DNA of 64,000 bases from Paeniglutamicibacter psychrophenolicus (GTDB lineage: Bacteria > Actinomycetota > Actinomycetes > Actinomycetales > Micrococcaceae), in the NCBI RefSeq assembly GCF_017876575.1, contig NZ_JAGIOE010000001.1, positions 2,914,001 through 2,978,000 of the forward strand. The letters run 5' to 3'. The translations under genes and the position numbers were made by a program. Under the pieces are notes generated by a model. That model had not been told where the DNA came from and did not search any database. It saw only the letters and a list, made by a program, of their open reading frames with translations. Positions 1-9,010 of the stretch are shown one piece after another (within the stretch, counting starts at the first letter, position 1; each line of letters begins with the position of its first letter).

Positions 1-701
1 CGATGATCGAGGCCGGCACCGCCCCGGCGATCGAACTGCGCGATCCGGTTGCCGCACTGCAGGCGATCAGCCACGACCCGACGCTCACGGCCAAGGTCGA
101 GCTGGTGGACGGGCGCAAGCTCACCGCGCTTGAAATCCAGTGGATCTACGCCGAGGCCGCGGCCCGGCACAGCGGCGCCACCGATGCGACCGATGAGGCC
201 ACCGTGGAAATCCAGCGGCGCTGGGAGGAAACCCTGCACCTGCTGGAATCCGACATCTTCGCAGCCTCCTCCACCGTGGACTGGGTGGCGAAGTACAAGC
301 TGATGAGCGCCTATGCGCAGCGCCACTGTGTGGACTTCACCGACCCGCGCATCGCGGCGATGGACCTGCAATGGGCGGATATCCGCCCGGAAAAGGGCCT
401 GTACCACCGGCTTGCCGCGCGCGGTCTGATGGAAACCCTGTACTCCCCGGCGCAGATCGCGCACGCCGCGACCAACCCGCCGGAGGACACCCGGGCATAC
501 TTCCGCGGGCGGGTGCTCAGCCAGTATCCGGAGCACGTGGTGGCGGCCAGCTGGGACTCGGTGTCCTTCACGGTTCCCGGGGGCCGGAAGCTGGAGCGCA
601 TCGCGACCCTGGAGCCGTTGCGCGGCACCAAGGCCCTGGTCGGGGGATTGCTGGACCAGCAGTTGTCGATCCACGAGTTCATTGCCACGCTGCGGAGCTA
701 A
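1..701 (+). CDS. dop: Dop, Pup deamidase/depupylase (5'-truncated by window edge)
   Basis: C-terminal part of Dop, which converts the C-terminal Gln of Pup to Glu and also removes Pup from conjugates. The first in-frame codon visible is at base 3 and the true start lies upstream of the window; about 230 residues are present. The C-terminal region resembles PafA from the same cluster (both contain the [16 protein letters not shown]-type segment and the [20 protein letters not shown] segment), as expected of the glutamine-synthetase-like Dop/PafA family. It lies directly before pup, prcB, prcA and pafA, the standard actinobacterial order. The identification rests on this family resemblance plus synteny. 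Confidence 0.95.
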   Translation, partial: MIEAGTAPAIELRDPVAALQAISHDPTLTAKVELVDGRKLTALEIQWIYAEAAARHSGATDATDEATVEIQRRWEETLHLLESDIFAASSTVDWVAKYKLMSAYAQRHCVDFTDPRIAAMDLQWADIRPEKGLYHRLAARGLMETLYSPAQIAHAATNPPEDTRAYFRGRVLSQYPEHVVAASWDSVSFTVPGGRKLERIATLEPLRGTKALVGGLLDQQLSIHEFIATLRS

Positions 702-807
702 AACCCCTACCCAGTGGCAAGATGTAAGTAACAGCACAACCAAGGGGCCCAGGCCGCGGCGTCGCCGCGACCGGCCCCCGGAACAGATGGAAGAGAGTGC
801 AACCGCC

Positions 808-987
808 ATGACACAGGAACACCACTCGGCTCAACGCCGCGAGGAAACCCAGGCGCAGGAGCAGGAAACCACTGCCGCCGCCGGCCAGGACGCCGGGGTT
901 GATGACCTGCTCGACGAGATCGACGGGGTGCTGGAGCAAAACGCGGAGGAATTCGTGCGCGGCTTCATCCAGAAGGGCGGGCAGTGA
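808..987 (+). CDS. pup: Pup, prokaryotic ubiquitin-like protein
   Basis: A 59-residue protein ending in the sequence FIQKGGQ. Pup ends in Gly-Gly-Gln or Gly-Gly-Glu; the Gln form must be deamidated by Dop before PafA can ligate it to lysines of target proteins. The middle is rich in Gln and Glu and the C-terminal half is acidic and helical ([19 protein letters not shown]), which is the proteasome-ATPase binding region in the family. ATG 808 was chosen because a GGAAGAGAG ribosome binding site lies about 10 bases upstream; an in-frame ATG at 787 would add seven residues. The stop codon overlaps the GTG start of prcB by 4 bases, suggesting translational coupling. Confidence 0.95.
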   Translation: MTQEHHSAQRREETQAQEQETTAAAGQDAGVDDLLDEIDGVLEQNAEEFVRGFIQKGGQ

Positions 988-1775
988 CCGAGCTCGGTCC
1001 CGGCCCCTCCTTCCTGGAGTACCTGAACCGGGACCGCCCCGACCTGTTGCCAGGCACCCGCGCCGCGCTGCCGGCGGATGCCGGCGCCCAGGTTCCGCAC
1101 GGAACCACCATCGTCGCCCTGGCCTACGCCGACGGCATCGTGATGGCCGGGGACCGCCGCGCGACCATGGGCAACGTGATCGCCAGCCGCCGGATCGAGA
1201 AGGTCTTCGAGACCGACACCTACTCGGTCATCGGGATCGCCGGCGCGGCGGGCCTGGCCATCGACATCGCCAAGCTCTTCACCGTGGAGTTGGAGCACTA
1301 CGAGAAGATCGAGGGCACCCGCCTGTCCCTGGACGGCAAGGCCAACCGGCTGGCCTCGATGATCCGATCCAACATGCCCATGGCCCTGCAGGGCATGAGC
1401 GTCGTCCCGCTATTTGCCGGCTTCGACACGTTCTCCGGCAGCGGACGGATCTTCTCCTTCGACATCACCGGCGGGCTCTACGAGGAGGTCGAGCACCATT
1501 CGATCGGCTCCGGCTCCCCGTACGCCCGCGGCGCGCTGAAGAAGCTCTGGCAGCCCGGCCTCGGCGCCACCGCCGCGGTGCAGGTCGCCGTGGAGGCGCT
1601 CTACGACGCCGCCGACGACGACTCGGCCACCGGGGGACCGGACACCGTGCGCGGCCTGTGGCCGGTGGTCTACACCGTTGATTCCAGCGGGGCCCACCGG
1701 GTCGAGGACGCCATCCTCGCGGACATGGCCGCGGACATCATTGCCACACGCACCGCCAGCGGGAGGGAGTCCTAG
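984..1775 (+). CDS. prcB: 20S proteasome subunit beta
   Basis: 263-residue precursor of the catalytic beta subunit. A propeptide of about 40 residues precedes the sequence [20 protein letters not shown]; cleavage before Thr41 would expose the catalytic N-terminal threonine, as in all proteasome beta subunits. The length and the [11 protein letters not shown] motif fit actinobacterial PrcB. GTG start 984 overlaps the pup stop (GTGA). The prcA start follows the stop codon with no gap, so both ring types are probably made stoichiometrically from one message. It degrades pupylated proteins in the cytosol. Confidence 0.97.
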   Translation: MTELGPGPSFLEYLNRDRPDLLPGTRAALPADAGAQVPHGTTIVALAYADGIVMAGDRRATMGNVIASRRIEKVFETDTYSVIGIAGAAGLAIDIAKLFTVELEHYEKIEGTRLSLDGKANRLASMIRSNMPMALQGMSVVPLFAGFDTFSGSGRIFSFDITGGLYEEVEHHSIGSGSPYARGALKKLWQPGLGATAAVQVAVEALYDAADDDSATGGPDTVRGLWPVVYTVDSSGAHRVEDAILADMAADIIATRTASGRES

Positions 1776-2486
1776 ATGAGCGCACAATATTACGTATCGC
1801 CCGAACAACTCATGAAGGACCGGGCGGACTTCGCCCGGAAGGGCATCGCCCGCGGACGGGCCGTTATCACGGCCTCCTGCGCCGACGGGATCGCGCTGAT
1901 CGCGGAGAACCCCTCGGGTTCGCTGCACAAGATCGGGGAGATCTACGACCGCATCGCCTTCGCGGCGGTGGGCAAGTACAACGAGTTCGAGTCCCTGCGC
2001 CAGGCCGGGGTGCGCTACGCCGACACCCGCGGCTACTCCTATTCCCGCTACGACGTGACGGGCCGCGGCCTGGCCAGCGTCTACGCCCAGTCCCTGGGCG
2101 CGGTGTTCACTGCCGAGGCAAAGCCCTTCGAGGTGGAGCTCGCGGTGCTGGAACTCGGGGCGACCCCGCCGCAGGACACGCTGTTCTCGCTGAACTTCGA
2201 CGGGTCGATCGCCGAGCAACCCGGCTTCATCATCATGGGCGGGGACACCCCCGCGCTGCGCGAGGCCTGGAACGCGTACTGGTCCGGCAAGGACCTGGCG
2301 GCCGCCGGCATCGACGAGGTCATCCGCGCCGCTGCCCTGGTGTTGCCGGGCGTGGGGGAGAGCGCCGGGGACGCGCATCTCCTGGAGGTCGCCATGCTCG
2401 AACGGAGCACCTCCACCGGTTCGCACCGTCATTTCCGCCGCCTCGACGACCCGACCATTGCCCGGATACTGGGAGCAGGGAAGTAG
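1776..2486 (+). CDS. prcA: 20S proteasome subunit alpha
   Basis: 236-residue structural alpha subunit that forms the outer, gated rings of the proteasome. It begins with the typical [20 protein letters not shown] segment, whose residues form the gate and the first helix. It has no catalytic threonine, as expected. ATG 1776 directly abuts the prcB stop codon. The C terminus reaches within 8 bases of pafA, so pup, prcB, prcA and pafA look like one operon. Confidence 0.97.
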   Translation: MSAQYYVSPEQLMKDRADFARKGIARGRAVITASCADGIALIAENPSGSLHKIGEIYDRIAFAAVGKYNEFESLRQAGVRYADTRGYSYSRYDVTGRGLASVYAQSLGAVFTAEAKPFEVELAVLELGATPPQDTLFSLNFDGSIAEQPGFIIMGGDTPALREAWNAYWSGKDLAAAGIDEVIRAAALVLPGVGESAGDAHLLEVAMLERSTSTGSHRHFRRLDDPTIARILGAGK

Positions 2487-2493
2487 ACAGAAC

Positions 2494-3891
2494 ATGGACC
2501 GCAGAATCTTCGGCATCGAAACCGAATACGGGATCAACTACTCGGATCCCGAGGGGCGCCCGCTCACGCCGGAGGAATCGGCCCGCTACCTCTTCCGCCG
2601 GGTGGTGGCCTGGGGGCGCAGCTCCAACGTGTTCCTCACCAACGGCTCCCGGCTCTACCTGGATGTCGGCTCGCACCCCGAATACGCCACGGCCGAGTGC
2701 GACGAGCTGACCCAGCTGATCGCCCACGACCGGGCCGGGGAAGCGATCCTGAACGACCTGGTGCAAAGCGCCGAGGAACGCATGGCCGCCGACGGCTACA
2801 ACGGCCGGCTCTACCTGTTCAAGAACAACACCGACACCGCCGGGAACTCCTACGGCTGCCACGAGAACTTCCTGATCCCGCGCAAGCTGGAGTTCGCCCG
2901 GCTCGCCGAGATCCTGATCCCGTTCCTGGTCACCCGCCAGTTGATTGCCGGGGCCGGAAAGATCGTGAACATCGAGGGCGAGCCGCTCTATGCGTTCTCG
3001 CAGCGCGCCGACCACGTCTGGGAGGGCGTCTCCTCGGCGACCACCCGCTCCCGTCCGATCATCAACACCCGCGACGAGCCGCACGCGGATGCCGAATACT
3101 TCCGCCGCCTGCACGTCATCGTGGGGGACTCGAACATGTCCGAGACCACCCAGTTGGTCAAGCTCGGGGCCACCGACCTGATGCTGCGGATCATCGAGTC
3201 GGGCAAGATCATGGAGGACCTGCGGCTGGAAAACCCGATCCGTTCCATCCGCGAGATCTCCCACGACTTCAACGGCACCACCATTGTCAGGCTCGCCAAC
3301 GGCACCGAGCTTTCCGCCCTGGCCCTGCAACGCCGCTTCCTGGCCCTGGCCACCGACTTCGTGGAGCGCGAAGGGGCGCACCACGACCAGGTGCCGGCGG
3401 TGCTGGATCTGTGGACCCGGACCCTGGACGCCGTGGAATCGGGCAACTTCTCGGGCATCGACACGGAAATCGACTGGGCGATCAAGCACAAGCTGATCAA
3501 TTCCTACGCCAACCGGCACAACCTGGACATGGGCGCACAGCGCCTGGCCCAGCTGGACCTGACCTACCACGACATCGACACCAAACGCGGGCTCTTCCAC
3601 CTGCTGGCCGCCCGCGGGCGCGCTGCCACCGTGGTGGATCCCACGGACATCGCCTTCGCGGTGGACAATCCGCCGCAAAGCACCCGGGCGAAATTGCGCG
3701 GGGACTTCGTGCGCGCCGCCAAGAACGCGGAGCGGGACTTCACCGTGGACTGGGTGCACTTGAAGCTCAATGACCACCCCGGCCAAACGGTGCTGTGCAA
3801 GGATCCCTTCGTCAACAAGGACCCGCGGGTCCAGGAGATGATCACCTCGATGGGCGGGGCGCCGCAGGCGGCTTCCGGCCGCCTGCAATAA
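2494..3891 (+). CDS. pafA: PafA, Pup-protein ligase
   Basis: 465-residue ligase that joins the C-terminal glutamate of Pup to lysines of target proteins using ATP. The N terminus [16 protein letters not shown] is the family signature, with the Glu residues that coordinate Mg-ATP. ATG 2494 is preferred over earlier in-frame starts because the signature begins there and a GGGAGCAGGGAAG purine-rich site lies upstream. The gene follows prcA after 7 bases. In the family, PafA acts on many cytosolic substrates and has the same fold as Dop. Confidence 0.97.
   Translation: MDRRIFGIETEYGINYSDPEGRPLTPEESARYLFRRVVAWGRSSNVFLTNGSRLYLDVGSHPEYATAECDELTQLIAHDRAGEAILNDLVQSAEERMAADGYNGRLYLFKNNTDTAGNSYGCHENFLIPRKLEFARLAEILIPFLVTRQLIAGAGKIVNIEGEPLYAFSQRADHVWEGVSSATTRSRPIINTRDEPHADAEYFRRLHVIVGDSNMSETTQLVKLGATDLMLRIIESGKIMEDLRLENPIRSIREISHDFNGTTIVRLANGTELSALALQRRFLALATDFVEREGAHHDQVPAVLDLWTRTLDAVESGNFSGIDTEIDWAIKHKLINSYANRHNLDMGAQRLAQLDLTYHDIDTKRGLFHLLAARGRAATVVDPTDIAFAVDNPPQSTRAKLRGDFVRAAKNAERDFTVDWVHLKLNDHPGQTVLCKDPFVNKDPRVQEMITSMGGAPQAASGRLQ
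3864..3886 (+). terminator. Hairpin at the 3' end of pafA
   Basis: A perfect 9-bp stem (GCAGGCGGC / GCCGCCTGC) with a 5-base loop lies in the last codons of pafA, 2 bases before its stop. There is no long T-tract. It may attenuate or terminate transcription between the proteasome operon and the FKBP genes. Confidence 0.45.
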
Positions 3892-3997
3892 GGAGATTCA
3901 CAGATTCGGCCCTTAGGCTGTTTGTAACCTGTTTCGAAAGCTCACCATTCAGTGTGGGTGTTTCCAGTCCCAAAATCCCCAACTGAAAGTTGATTTC

Positions 3998-4966
3998 GTG
4001 CGCAAAGTTATGGCACTCGTTGCAACGGCCTCGTTGCTGCTGGTGACGGCCTGTGGTTCAACCACGATGGCGTCCAGCGGCGACACCGCCCCCCTGGCTT
4101 CGATCAAGGTCACCCCGGGTTCGGATGACTCGTCCGATCCCACTGTCACCTTCGACACCCCGCTGGTTGCCACGGCAACCGCCGCCAAGGTCCTCGTCGA
4201 GGGCAAGGGCGAGGCGATCAAGGAAAACCAGAACATCAAGTTCAAGTCCATTGCCTACAAGGCAACGGATGCGAGCCTGCTCGGATCGGGCTTCGCCGGC
4301 GAACCGGTGACCCTGCCGACCAACGAGGAATTCAAGGCCCAGCTCCCGGCGCTCTACGAGACGCTGATGCAGACCAAGGTCGGCTCCTGGATCGCCATGG
4401 TCGAACCTGCAGCCGAAGCAGCGGCCACCGACGGCGCATCGCCTTCGGCAAGCCCGGAAGCGGCCCAGGCCGAAACCGTGGTCGTGCTGAAGGTCGTCTC
4501 CACCGAAGAGATCCCCCCGGCCGCACCGCCTTCCAAGAAGCTCGGCGCCGACGAGGTCAAGAAGCTCAAGGACGCCGGAGCGCTGCCGACCTTCGAAATG
4601 AAGGACGGCAAGCCGGCCATCACCATCCCGAAGGGCAAGGATGCGCCGGCCGGCCTGGTCGTTGACATCGTCAAGGAGGGCACCGGCAAGGTTGCCACCG
4701 CCACCTCGAAGGTCTCGGCCAACTACACCGGGGTGCGCTGGGAAGACGGCAAGCAGTTCGACTCCAGCTACGACCGGGGCAAGGCCTCGGACTTCGGACT
4801 CGATGGCGTCATCCCCGGCTGGACCCAGGGCCTGACCGGACTGAAGGCCGGCACCCAGGTCATGCTGACCATCCCGACGGATCTGGCCTACGGACCGGAT
4901 GCCGCGGCACAGGGAGCCCCCGAGGGCACGCTGGTCTTCTTCGTGGAGCTCAAGGAAGTAAAGTAG
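3998..4966 (+). CDS. FKBP-type peptidyl-prolyl isomerase lipoprotein
   Basis: 322-residue predicted lipoprotein. A short signal peptide ends in the lipobox LVTAC with lipidated Cys19. The C-terminal 100 or so residues form an FKBP-type domain (VSANYTGVRWEDGKQFDSS, then IPGWTQGLTGLKAGTQVML and IPTDLAYG), which catalyses proline cis-trans isomerisation. The middle region may be a second, diverged FKBP-like domain. GTG 3998 was chosen because it gives the signal peptide directly. It probably acts at the outer face of the membrane on exported proteins. A second FKBP gene follows after 39 bases. Confidence 0.88.
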   Translation: MRKVMALVATASLLLVTACGSTTMASSGDTAPLASIKVTPGSDDSSDPTVTFDTPLVATATAAKVLVEGKGEAIKENQNIKFKSIAYKATDASLLGSGFAGEPVTLPTNEEFKAQLPALYETLMQTKVGSWIAMVEPAAEAAATDGASPSASPEAAQAETVVVLKVVSTEEIPPAAPPSKKLGADEVKKLKDAGALPTFEMKDGKPAITIPKGKDAPAGLVVDIVKEGTGKVATATSKVSANYTGVRWEDGKQFDSSYDRGKASDFGLDGVIPGWTQGLTGLKAGTQVMLTIPTDLAYGPDAAAQGAPEGTLVFFVELKEVK

Positions 4967-5005
4967 CTAGGACGTTTCCAGCAAACAACTGAAAGGACCT
5001 CACCC

Positions 5006-5401
5006 ATGTCTTTTGGACAGCGTGAATACGACCGCACCAAGCCCGAGATCGATTTCCCCGGAACCGATGCCCCGACCGAGCTGAAGATCGAGGACATCGT
5101 CGTCGGCGACGGCGCCGAGGTCGTCCCGGGCTCCAACATCTCGGCCCACTACGTCGGCGTGGCCTGGTCCACCGGCGAGGAATTCGACGCCTCCTGGAAC
5201 CGCGGCACCCCGCTGGACTTCCGTGCCGGAGTCGGCCAGGTCATCCAGGGCTGGGACCAGGGCCTGATCGGGATGAAGGTCGGCGGTCGCCGCCGCCTGG
5301 AAATCCCCTCGGAAATGGCCTACGGTTCCCGTGGCGCCGGCGGAGCCATCGGCCCGGACGAAGCCCTGATCTTCGTCGTGGACCTGGTGGCAGTGCGCTA
5401 G
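5006..5401 (+). CDS. FKBP-type peptidyl-prolyl cis-trans isomerase, cytosolic
   Basis: 131-residue single-domain FKBP without a signal peptide. The family core is visible: ISAHYVGVAWSTGEEFDASW, then VIQGWDQGLIGMKVGGRRRL, then IPSEMAYGSRGAGGAIGPDE. It should speed proline isomerisation in the cytosol. A GAAAGGA ribosome binding site precedes ATG 5006. It probably shares a transcript with the upstream lipoprotein FKBP gene, and a strong hairpin follows. Confidence 0.93.
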   Translation: MSFGQREYDRTKPEIDFPGTDAPTELKIEDIVVGDGAEVVPGSNISAHYVGVAWSTGEEFDASWNRGTPLDFRAGVGQVIQGWDQGLIGMKVGGRRRLEIPSEMAYGSRGAGGAIGPDEALIFVVDLVAVR

Positions 5402-5422
5402 GCACGACTTCACCGATCGACG

Positions 5423-5470
5423 CCTTTGGCCGTGTTTTCCCATGTTGAACCGGGAAAACACGGCCAAAGG
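5423..5470 (+). terminator. Perfect 19-bp hairpin after the FKBP genes
   Basis: Arms 5423-5441 and 5452-5470 are perfectly complementary over 19 bp, with a 10-base loop. There is no T-tract afterwards, as is common for actinobacterial terminators. It separates the FKBP genes from the pafBC promoter. Confidence 0.8.
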
Positions 5471-5489
5471 CAGTTAACGCGGCGTTGCA

Positions 5490-5527
5490 TTGGCACGGGT
5501 TCGGCGGCACGGGGTAATCTTGCGGAC
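5490..5527 (+). promoter_or_regulatory. Likely leaderless promoter of pafBC
   Basis: TTGGCA at 5490-5495 and TAATCT at 5515-5520 are separated by 19 bp. The -10 hexamer ends 7 bases before the GTG start at 5528 and no ribosome binding site is visible. Transcription would therefore begin at or next to the start codon. Confidence 0.55.
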
Positions 5528-7483
5528 GTGGCTCAAATTAATTCCGGTGGTCCTTCCCGTGCCGAGAAACTCGTCAGTCTCACCTATGCGTTGATCAACA
5601 CCCCGCACGGGTATTCCAAGCGTGAGTTGCGCAAGATCGTGGACGACTACCAGGGGCTGAACGACGCCGCCTTTGACAGGAAGTTCGACCGGGACAAGAA
5701 GGACCTTCGCGAGATGGGTGTTCCGGTGAAGACCCTGGGCACCGGATCCGACGAACGGTACCTGATCACCCCCGAAAGCTACAGGCTGCCCGAGGTCAGC
5801 TTCAGCACCGAGGAAGCCGCGGTGCTGGGCCTGGCTGCCCAGCTGTGGAAAGACACCGACCTGGAATCCTCCGCCTCGCGGGCCAACGGCAGGCTCTCGG
5901 CCGGCCTGGAAGACACCGGCCGCGGGGTTCGGTTCACCGAATACGTCCCGCGGTTGCACGCCGCCGGGCCGGCCTTCGCTGCCTGCCTGGAAGCGGTCTG
6001 GGCACACCAGGTCGTCTCCTTCGAGTACTTCGATGCGCAGGGGCGCACCAGCGAACGGACCATCGATGCCTGGGGGATCGGATCCCGCTTCGGGAACTGG
6101 TACCTGGTGGGCATGGACCACAATCGCCGGGACGTGCGGATGTTCCGGCTCACCCGCATCCTCAGCCCCATCCACACCGGCAAGGCCCACGACTCCCGCC
6201 CCGCCGGGTTCTCCATGGCCCAAACCCTGGGCCGGCTTGACCCCGACATCGCCGGGCAGACCGCCCGGATCTCGGTGGCCAAGGACACCGGCTGGGCCTT
6301 GCGCTCCCGCGCCGCATCCATCACACCGGGCCGGGACCGCGACGAACTCTCCCTGCAATTCCACGACCTCATGGCACTGGCGGCCGACGTGGCCAAGCTC
6401 GGCGCCCACGCCCGCGTGCTGGATCCGGCACCGCTGGCGGCCGTGGTGCGCCGGAAACTCGACGGGGCGCTGGCAGCCTCGAACCTCCCGGTCCCCGACT
6501 ACAAGCTGGGCAAGCGCCGCAACGCCGGCCGTCCACCGTCCACCGAGGCCGTGGCCCGTAACCTGGACATCATTTCCTACGTGGCAAGCCACGGTTCACC
6601 CAGCGTTGTGCAAACGGCCACCCACTTCGGGTTGACTGAAAAGCAGCTGCTGGCCCACCTGCAAACCATCATGATGTGCGGGGTGCCCAACGGCTTGCCC
6701 GATGAACTGATCGACGTGGAATGGGAGGCCGGCACCATCAGCATCAACAACGCCGAGGCCCTCAACGCCCCGATCAGGCTCAGCCTTCCCGAGGCCGCCA
6801 CCATGCTCGCGGGACTGGCCTCGCTGCGCGGGCTACCCGGATTCGAACACGCAGGTGCCGTCGATTCGGCCTATTCGAAGCTTCAGGCCGCCGCCGTCGG
6901 ATTCGAGGGCCTGGAAGCGGTTTTGTCCATCACGCTGCGTTCCGCCGAGGAAAACGAGATCCATGCAACCCTGGCCCGGGCAATCCGCGAACGCCGGGTT
7001 GTCGAGCTGACCTACTACAGCGCCTCCAGCGATGCCGTCACGGTCCGGCGGGTCGAGCCGATCCGGCTGCTGGAGAACGCCGGCCGCCAGTACCTTCGTG
7101 CCTTCTCGATCCCCAACGACGAGATCCGGTCTTTCCGCATCGACCGGATCCAGTCCGCGACCCTCCCCGGGACGGGCTTTAACTTCGATGCGCAGCGGCA
7201 CGAGGACGATGCCGACATCTTCTTCACCCCCGGTCCCGCCGACGAACTCGTGGTGCTGGGCTTTGCCCCGCGGCTGGCCGCCCTGGTGGAGGAATACGCA
7301 CCGGAGAGCTGGGCCAAGGCCGGGGAAGAGCACATTGCCGAGATCCGGATGCCCTCCACCTCGACCATGCCGGGCATGGTCGCCTACCACGGAGGGGACC
7401 TGCGGGTCATCGGCCCCGATTCCTTGCGCACCGAGGTCGAGGCCTGGCTTCGTGCGGCAGTCGACTCCCTGGAAGTGAAGTAG
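5528..7483 (+). CDS. pafBC: PafBC, fused WYL-domain DNA-damage response regulator
   Basis: 651-residue protein with two tandem HTH-WYL units. The first half starts with a winged helix (SRAEKLVSLTYALINTPHGYSKRELRKI) and contains a WYL-type domain (VVSFEYFDAQGRTSERTIDAWGIG, WYLVGMDH). The second half repeats the plan, beginning around residue 325 (NLDIISYVASHGSPSVVQTATHFGLTEKQLLAHL) with a second WYL region (RRVVELTYYS, QYLRAFSIPNDEIRSFRIDRI). In mycobacteria PafB and PafC are separate proteins that together activate LexA-independent DNA-damage genes; in Arthrobacter a natural fusion is known. GTG 5528 is chosen over an upstream ATG at 5426 because that one lies inside the terminator hairpin. 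It lies between the proteasome genes and tatAC. Confidence 0.93.
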   Translation: MAQINSGGPSRAEKLVSLTYALINTPHGYSKRELRKIVDDYQGLNDAAFDRKFDRDKKDLREMGVPVKTLGTGSDERYLITPESYRLPEVSFSTEEAAVLGLAAQLWKDTDLESSASRANGRLSAGLEDTGRGVRFTEYVPRLHAAGPAFAACLEAVWAHQVVSFEYFDAQGRTSERTIDAWGIGSRFGNWYLVGMDHNRRDVRMFRLTRILSPIHTGKAHDSRPAGFSMAQTLGRLDPDIAGQTARISVAKDTGWALRSRAASITPGRDRDELSLQFHDLMALAADVAKLGAHARVLDPAPLAAVVRRKLDGALAASNLPVPDYKLGKRRNAGRPPSTEAVARNLDIISYVASHGSPSVVQTATHFGLTEKQLLAHLQTIMMCGVPNGLPDELIDVEWEAGTISINNAEALNAPIRLSLPEAATMLAGLASLRGLPGFEHAGAVDSAYSKLQAAAVGFEGLEAVLSITLRSAEENEIHATLARAIRERRVVELTYYSASSDAVTVRRVEPIRLLENAGRQYLRAFSIPNDEIRSFRIDRIQSATLPGTGFNFDAQRHEDDADIFFTPGPADELVVLGFAPRLAALVEEYAPESWAKAGEEHIAEIRMPSTSTMPGMVAYHGGDLRVIGPDSLRTEVEAWLRAAVDSLEVK

Positions 7484-7485
7484 CG

Positions 7486-7845
7486 ATGTTGCCTTGGTGG
7501 TTTTGGGTCCTGCTGTGGACGGTGCTGGTCTTGGCCACGCTGCTTTTCCTGGTGCTGGCCGGGATCAGGCTCTTTCGCGGCTTCATGGCGCTGGCCCACG
7601 AGGTCGGCGAGGCCATGGACCGCACCGGCGAATCGTTGGATGCCGACGCCGCCGACCGCGACTACCCCGAGCCCCCGGACAGGACCCCGGCAGGGGTGGC
7701 CGCGCTGTTCCAGGATCCCGATGCCGCACGCCAGGGATACGAGTCCGGCAAGCTTCGGCGGGCCACTGCCCGCCGCAACACACGTGTGAAGCGCAAAGCC
7801 CTGCGCGGACAACCCCAGCGCGTAGGCGATTTAGAACTGTTCTGA
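7486..7845 (+). CDS. Small single-pass membrane protein, unrecognised
   Basis: 119 residues. One long hydrophobic segment occupies residues 3-28 (LPWWFWVLLWTVLVLATLLF and onward), followed by an acidic, proline-rich stretch and a strongly basic C terminus (RRATARRNTRVKRKALRG). I do not recognise a family. It starts 2 bases after the pafBC stop and ends 34 bases before tatA, so it is probably co-transcribed. Its position between pafBC and tatA suggests an accessory envelope protein, but this is inference only. Confidence 0.8.
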   Translation: MLPWWFWVLLWTVLVLATLLFLVLAGIRLFRGFMALAHEVGEAMDRTGESLDADAADRDYPEPPDRTPAGVAALFQDPDAARQGYESGKLRRATARRNTRVKRKALRGQPQRVGDLELF

Positions 7846-7879
7846 CGTAGACTTAACTCGATTGAAAGGTAGGTTCCCC

Positions 7880-8104
7880 ATGGGTGGAATCCAAGGATGG
7901 CATCTCGTCATCATCGTAATTTTGGCGCTGCTGCTGTTCGGCGCCCCGAAGCTTCCCGGTTTGGCACGCTCCGTTGGCCAGTCCCTGCGGATCTTCAAGT
8001 CCGAGGTCCGCCAGATGAAGGACGACGACAAGGCTCCTGCTGCCGGCGACGAAACCGTCGAGGGCAAGATCGTTGATCCCGACCGTCGTGAGAACAACGC
8101 CTAA
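7880..8104 (+). CDS. tatA: TatA, twin-arginine translocase subunit
   Basis: 74-residue TatA/E-type protein. A short N-terminal membrane helix (WHLVIIVILALLLFGAPKLP) is followed by the hinge and an amphipathic helix (LARSVGQSLRIFKSEVRQMK) and a charged tail, the standard TatA plan. It forms the pore-like oligomer that exports folded proteins carrying RR signal peptides. ATG 7880 is preceded by GAAAGG at a good distance. tatC follows after 6 bases, so the two genes form one unit. Confidence 0.95.
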   Translation: MGGIQGWHLVIIVILALLLFGAPKLPGLARSVGQSLRIFKSEVRQMKDDDKAPAAGDETVEGKIVDPDRRENNA

Positions 8105-8110
8105 TATTTC

Positions 8111-8947
8111 GTGAGCGAACAAGAAGCTGCTGCCACCAAGGGGCGGAAGAAAAATCCCGAGGGCCGCATGGCCCTGAAGGAACACCTGGTCGAGGCCAGG
8201 AACCGTCTCTTCATCTCGCTGATTGCCCTGGTACTGGGAACGGTCGGAGGGTTCTTCCTCTATGACAATGTCCTCGAGCTGATCATCGCGCCGGTTCGCG
8301 CGTACGGCGGCGAAGTCAACTTCACCTCCGTGATGGCACCCTTCGACATCATGCTCAAGACATCGCTTCTCTTGGGCTTGGTCTTCTCCGCGCCCATCTG
8401 GATCTACCAGCTCTGGGCCTTCATCGTCCCGGGCCTGAAGAAGAAGGAACGCAACACCGCCATCGGCTTCGCCGCCGCGGCGGCACCGCTGTTCATCCTC
8501 GGCGTGGGCATGGCCTACTGGGTGCTTCCGCACGCCCTGAAGTTCTTCATCTCACTGACCCCGGAAAACGCGCAGTCCTGGCTGACCACGGACACCTACC
8601 TGCCGTTCGTCTTCCGCCTGCTGATCGCCTTCGGACTGGCCATGCTGGCCCCGGTGCTGATGGTCGGGCTGAACATGGTCGGAGTGCTCAAGGCCAAGCT
8701 GATCATGAAGCACTGGCGCATCACGGTCTTCCTGATCGCCCTCGTGGCCGCCATGGCGGCCCCCGGTGGCGATGCGATCACCATGTTTGCGCTGGCCGGT
8801 CCGCTGTTCGTGACCTTTGCGACGGCAACACTGATCTGCCACCTGAACGACAAGAAGCGCGACAAGAAGCGTGCACAACTTGAGGCGGAAAACGCCGCCA
8901 ACGCAGGCGAGGGGTCCAGCATTCCCGACTCGCCGGATCTTCCATAG
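8111..8947 (+). CDS. tatC: TatC, twin-arginine translocase core subunit
   Basis: 278-residue polytopic membrane protein with the family N terminus MALKEHLVEARNRLFISLIA and six hydrophobic segments. TatC recognises the twin-arginine signal peptide. GTG 8111 lies 6 bases after the tatA stop. The C-terminal tail is long, charged and cytosolic (DKKRDKKRAQLEAENAANAG), which is common in actinobacterial TatC. The gene order pafBC, small ORF, tatA, tatC, helY matches the mycobacterial pafBC-tatAC-helY order. Confidence 0.96.
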   Translation: MSEQEAAATKGRKKNPEGRMALKEHLVEARNRLFISLIALVLGTVGGFFLYDNVLELIIAPVRAYGGEVNFTSVMAPFDIMLKTSLLLGLVFSAPIWIYQLWAFIVPGLKKKERNTAIGFAAAAAPLFILGVGMAYWVLPHALKFFISLTPENAQSWLTTDTYLPFVFRLLIAFGLAMLAPVLMVGLNMVGVLKAKLIMKHWRITVFLIALVAAMAAPGGDAITMFALAGPLFVTFATATLICHLNDKKRDKKRAQLEAENAANAGEGSSIPDSPDLP

Positions 8948-9010
8948 GAACGCCCGTGTCCGCAACACGGACGCGGGCGCACCTACTACCCTCCTGAAAG
9001 GGGTCGCAGC

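Noticed and set aside
2320-3888. 522-codon minus-strand frame opposite pafA
   Set aside because: Antisense shadow of pafA; no start signals and no recognisable domains.
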